Positions 59,549 through 64,000 of a stretch of 64,000 nt of DNA are shown piece by piece. Numbering within the stretch: position 1 is the stretch's first letter; every line of letters starts with the position of its first letter. The stretch is taken from positions 310,001 to 374,000 of the forward strand of contig WSUB01000008.1 in the NCBI GenBank assembly GCA_019633425.1. Reading direction: 5' to 3'. Both the position numbers and the translations under genes were made by a program. This DNA comes from Tulasnella sp. 424 (Eukaryota > Basidiomycota > Agaricomycetes > Cantharellales > Tulasnellaceae). Below the pieces are notes generated by a model, which saw nothing but the letters and a program-made list of their open reading frames with translations, was not told the origin of the DNA and searched no databases.

Positions 59549-62500
59549 TTAGGCTCTCGGCCGAGGGGCAGTCGGTGACCCCGGCTCACTTCCCAAATCC
59601 GCGAACGTGACCCCAGGGCGTCGAATCTTTTTGTTCCCAGCTTCCCTAGCACGCCAGGTTAAAACGGCTGCAGTTCGATCCGGGGTCTCAGGAACGTCGA
59701 GGTTTATGTTGCTTGGAGCTGGTGATGCTGGGTTGTTGTTCTGAAAGGGGGAATTATCAATAAACGAATGAGCATTGCGCATCTTAACTAAATCACTCAC
59801 AGATGCTCCAAGAACTGCTTCAAGAGATGCTGCTGACACCGCGTAGTGCTGTCGTCGACCGAACATGTTTGAGACGGAGGACAGGATGCCCTTGTTCGAG
59901 TCCTTCGGCGCCGACGCTTTGCGTGGCACTCTAGCTGAAGTCGCCGCTGGTGGCATCGGAGGTCGAGAGCGTTCGCGAGATGCTGACGTCGATTCCGCAT
60001 GTCTCGGAGCGGTAACGGAAGGTACAGGCGGAGCGGTAACAGAAGGTACAGGCGAGGGTGTGGAGCGATGATGGTGAGTTGGTGGAGTGGTCGTTGGTGG
60101 TTTGCTCCTCGACGCAGCTGAGCGTGAAGGGACAGGAGGAACATCAACTCTCTCTGACGAAGACGATTGATGGCTTGCCGGAGGTGGAGGAAGCGGCGGG
60201 CGTCTACTCGACGACTTTGACGAACTCTCTCCCCTGGAAGACTCTCCCCGACCGAACAGACCACGAAGCAAGTTTGTCCTTCTGGACGGCTTGCTGGGCA
60301 CACCAGGTATAATGTCTGTAACCTCAGACGAACCAGAACCCACTGGACTTTCTGCTCGGTGGCGAGTCGGCGGAACGGGAGAGGGGTCTCTTGGAAGCTT
60401 AGGGAGAGGCGGTGGAACGGGAGAGGGGTCCCTTGGAAGCTTAGGAAGAGGCGGTGGGGCGGGACTTGCAGTCGGATTGTCGAGGCCAACCCGGTGACGA
60501 CGATGCGAGTCCTTCGATGTCGCAGCAGCGCTAGTTGACGGTGTCTGTCGACTGGGATGAGGTGGCTTTGGAGGTGCCTCGGGTGGACTAGGTTCCGCAT
60601 GTCGGGAAGGAGGGACGGGGGCTGCTGAGGCAGCCTCGCTGACCTTGGAGGGTAGAGGTGGCACTCTCGTCGGTAGCTCTGTACTTGCGTGAGCTCTTGA
60701 GCTGGAGGTAGAAGCCCCATTGCGGGTGTGTCCGTGACGGCTTGAAGCATGCGCATGAGCAGCAGACCGAGAATCAGAAGTGGTCGAAGGTGCCGAGGCT
60801 TCACGCTCGTGCGTCCGAGTACGACTCCGAATGCTACGCACTGGATCCTCCGAGGGCAAGGCCGGACGCAGAGTTGCAGGAGAACCAATTTCGAAGTCCC
60901 GCGTGGTTCCATTGCTCCGCGAGTGAGCGTGACCGCTTGGCTGAGGGGCGGGCGGTGTAGGGTTCGTCGACGGTAGAGGCGGGGGTTCGGTCTTTGGGTT
61001 GGCGGTGGACGAAGAAGGAACAGGCAATTTACTGCTCGCGCTGGCGGATCGATCCCGAGTAGTAATTGGTGCGGCAGTAGGCTGAGAGGGAAGAGATGTA
61101 CTCGGTGCAGGCGTCACGGTTGGAACCTTTTCCAAAGACGGCCTCCTCAGTGACATGGGCGGGGGTTGCGTCGTTGGCGGTTTAGACGGAGCCACCTTCC
61201 TCTCGGTTACTCGTTGCGGAAGCTGTATGCTCTCCTTTGAGGGAGATGCACCCATGACTGGGTGCACAGCTGGGGGCGGAGGAGGGTGGAATTGAACAGT
61301 AGGTGCGGCAACCGGGACAGGTGGACGTTCAGCTGGAGGTTCTGGAGGAACGGAGACAGGAGCCTGGACTGGGGCTAGACTCGGCTTCTTCAACTCGGCA
61401 GGAGACTCGGAACGAATTTCGGGAAGCTGTTCCACTTGCAGGCTAGGCCGTCGTATATGTCTCTCGCGTATGGTAGGTCGGCTGTCCGTACGAGAGCTCA
61501 TCATGACGTCAGGAACTGTGATGGGGTAACGGCCCTGCCTGACGGTTTCCGTGGGAGTATCAATTGCCTGACCCACAGGCGGTGGGTTGGGGAACATGTC
61601 GAGGGCGTGTCCAATCGTCGAGGCATCATCCGCTTCGTCCGCTTCAATAAGAACCTTGGCCAGAACAGCTTGGGAAATTAGAGGGACTTCCGGTTGTCGC
61701 GGGGTTAAGGTTTTGTCGGACTCGGATTGCTCCGCTGGCAAATGACGTTCGAGAGACGTAATACTTTGCTGTTCCGTCTGAGAAGGTTCTGGGGTCTCTT
61801 TCGGTGCTTCTGCCACTGCGAACGTACTTTTGGCCTTGTAGATCTCGTAGATTGGAGTCTTGATCTCGACCGGAGACACCTCCTCCACGGGTTTGGCGGG
61901 TGGTGGGTCCACGCTCTTGGCGGAAAGATGGCTATTTCTTCTCTCTCGGGCGGCTGGCTCCAGTAAACCCTGAGGAACCTTGCTAGAAGCTGAAGAATCA
62001 CCGCGTTTGCGTCCGAACGGGAAAATGGGCGGTACCAGTGGGCGTGATGGTGCCTGTCCCGCTGGCGGCTGGTTCTCCGACTTTTGGCGCGACGCGACTG
62101 CGGGTTTTGACTCCTTCTTCTTCACTTCCTTCGCAGGACTGGAAGGGCGCGACGAAACCGCGGGTTTTGACTCTTTCTTCTTCAATTCCTTCGCAGGACT
62201 GGAAGGGCGGGATGGGACTGTCGGTTTTGAAGGCTCAACGGGAACGGCCAACGACGGTGGGGGTACTGCTTGTTCCGAGGCAGGGGTAGCTTGTCCTGTG
62301 GCGGCCGTTGTGATTTGTGAAATGGAAGAGTTCGAGCGGGTTCGGAAGTGACGAGAATAGTCGGCGAGATATGGACGATGAGCGATGGAAGGTGTGGGAG
62401 AGGTAGTTCGAGGTGCTTCGGGCTGTGAGGGTGGTTTCGGAGCCTCGCTAGTGGGTGGTAGCTCCCTCTTTTCCTCAACCTTTGGCTTGGGAGACCCGGC

Positions 62501-64000
62501 AGGTTGTTCAGCTCGGGGGACCTCAGTCACAGGTTTCGCTTCTTCCTTCACAGCGACGGGGAGTACTGGGACGGGAGGCTCGGGAGGGAATATCGATGCC
62601 AAGAGGTCAGGGAGGGTGGAGACGGGCAGTCCAGGGGTGACAGCGGAGGATTCGACAAGTGGGAGCTTGTCCGTGGATGGGGACCGAAGGTCAAAGTAAG
62701 ACGGCGAGATGTCCTCCTGCTTCAGGCTTATTCGTCGAGTTGAGAGGGGCGTCGTAGGTCGAAGGGCAGGGGGGCTGGCCTCTTTCCGAGATCCTGAAGG
62801 TGAAGTTGTTTGGGGGGCGACAGAAGGTGGTGGCAGCTCGGCGACTATAGGAACGGGGGATGATTGTCGGCGCTGGCGTGGACTGATGGGCGAGGGTGGA
62901 GGTGGTTCACTCGCAGAGAAATTATCATCAGCGCTGTTCTTTCTCTTTCCGCGAGCACCACTGTTGCTCCTGCGTCGAGCCCGAGGAGGCGTTATGCGGG
63001 GCGGCGTTGGCTTGGCCGGCAGTGGAGGTTGATAGACCACCTCGTCGTCGTCCTTGGGTAAGCTTGCTGGTTCAATTTCAGGGGTGCTAAGCCTTTCAGA
63101 GGTAGACATTGGGCTTTGCGGAAGTCTCAGGTATTTTGGCCAATTCTATGAGCGAGGTCAGACATTGCACACAAGAACAGGTTATGTGAAATAGACATAC
63201 TGGATGATCCGCCATCGAAGGTCTCTTCTCTTCCCCCCCTGAACCCGAACCCTCTGTGATGGCTAGGAATTTAGGCTTGCTAATGGCTCGCTTTCTGGAG
63301 GATTTGGCCTTCGGAGCCTTGATAGCAAGAGGCTGGTCGGATGGAGCCTTGATAGCAAGGGGTTGGTCGGACGAAGCCGTGATAGCAAGAGGTTGGTCGG
63401 ATGCAGCCTCTCCAGTCGGTACTGCAACGGGCATCTCGACAATAGAATTTCGATCGGGGAGGGTCATTGGCATCATGAGAGGGGCGGGGGGTGGGGACTT
63501 TGGGTAGCTGCGCTCAGTGGGAGGGTCTTTGCGTGGAGCCTGAAATTCGGAAAGCATCAGAAACAGTATTGAGGGTTTGGATAAGATGGTTTACCTGAGG
63601 ATCGGTAACGGTCGATTGCGACGGCTTCGGCACGCTGCTATCCTCTCCGAAAAGCATATCGAAGGATGCGTCCCGAGATGGCCGTCGTACTTTGGTCACG
63701 CCGAGAGGGGACGAGCTCGACGAAACGCTCGTTGCCACCGTCTCTTGAGTATTTCGCGAAGCAGATCCGTCGCTAGGAGTCTCAATCGAGGACAGCGATG
63801 ATGAGTTTTCTCTCCTCATGGTGGTCGGGACGAGGGCTGTTGTGAAGTCCGCCCGCGGATCCTCTGGCTCGGGGTCCTGCTTTCGAAGGACGAGAGCCGT
63901 TGATGCTGCGGTGGGAGTGTCGTCCCGGGCTTTAATGCTCTCCGTTTCCTCCAGTGAAGACCTCAGTACTTCGACCCTGCTCTGCTCGGCGGGTACGTCG
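59549..64000 (-). CDS. Large proline/serine-rich low-complexity protein, 5' end beyond window
   Basis: Unrecognised protein of more than 1,400 residues, N-terminus missing at the right edge (the frame is open through 64000). Introns inferred at about 63540-63594 (DPQ joined to APRKDPP), 63146-63200 (MADHP joined to NWPKYLRLPQSP) and 59741-59800. Composition is dominated by Pro, Ser, Ala, Lys and Arg, with many PPPLPKLPRDPSPVPP-like SH3-ligand-type motifs and SRPSSPAK repeats, so it is largely disordered. The only compact-looking part is the last 120 residues (KGILSSVSNMFGRRQHYAVS, EAGNKKIRRPGVTFADLGSE). It may be a scaffold or cytoskeletal adaptor; that is inference. No signal peptide or catalytic motif seen. 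The stop is at 59549-59551. Confidence 0.75.
60372..60455. repeat. 42-bp tandem repeat inside the proline-rich gene
   Basis: Two copies of a 42-bp unit starting GGAACGGGAGAGGGG at 60372 and 60414. On the minus strand each encodes a 14-residue unit with PPPLPKLPRDPSPV. Confidence 0.8.
62101..62220. repeat. 60-bp tandem repeat inside the proline-rich gene
   Basis: Positions 62101-62160 and 62161-62220 match at most bases. The encoded 20-residue unit contains RPSSPAKE, KKKESKPAV. Confidence 0.8.
63321..63410. repeat. Three 30-bp tandem units inside the proline-rich gene
   Basis: GATAGCAAGAGGYTGGTCGG starts units at 63321, 63351 and 63381. On the minus strand each encodes SDQPLAI plus three variable residues. 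Confidence 0.85.

Overview
The window is nuclear DNA of a filamentous basidiomycete, most likely an Agaricomycete. Nearly every gene is interrupted by short GT-AG introns (about 50-70 nt), coding GC is close to 50%, and the gene set includes a CYP63-like P450, a FAR-17a/AIG1-like membrane protein, a TIGR04076 protein and a fluG-type glutamine-synthetase-like enzyme. The species cannot be named from the sequence. No bacterial-type operons, CRISPR arrays, tRNA or rRNA genes were seen. Most genes were rebuilt by eye by joining exons at plausible splice sites, so outer coordinates include introns.

Layout. 0-10 kb: IAH1-like GDSL esterase (+), then on the minus strand a SIP5-like RING protein, linker histone H1, mRNA capping guanylyltransferase (CEG1) and SKP1. 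10-21 kb: mitochondrial ribosomal protein bL27m, UTP21 and a glutamine-synthetase-like gene (+), a secreted type-B carboxylesterase (-), an unresolved possible gene, and a FUN14-domain protein (+). 21-27.4 kb: eIF2B epsilon, aspartate aminotransferase and a small AN1 zinc-finger protein (all -). 28-38 kb is the accessory part: a cytochrome P450 (-), a divergent TIGR04076 gene (+), a FAR-17a-like gene (-), and a tandem array of three copies of a small secreted four-cysteine protein. The first copy contains an assembly gap, the second is intact and the third is a pseudogene. 37.8-49.3 kb: a methyltransferase with a histidine-rich loop, PRPP synthetase, Ssb-type Hsp70 (-), mitochondrial uS2m (+), TRP2 (-) and eIF2A (-). 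51-64 kb: the PRP4 splicing kinase (+) lies between two inverted paralogues of an unrecognised 116-residue protein, followed by phosphatidylserine synthase (-), argininosuccinate lyase (-) and a very large proline/serine-rich protein (-) whose N-terminus lies beyond the window.

Most genes are housekeeping: translation and ribosome assembly (bL27m, uS2m, UTP21, eIF2B epsilon, eIF2A, Ssb), mRNA capping and splicing (CEG1, PRP4), amino-acid and nucleotide metabolism (AAT, TRP2, ARG4, PRPP synthetase), and ubiquitin or signalling factors (SKP1, SIP5). They do not form an obvious pathway cluster. The least explained parts are the 1,492-bp-period secreted-protein array, the inverted orphan pair around PRP4, and the direct repeats flanking the IAH1 gene.
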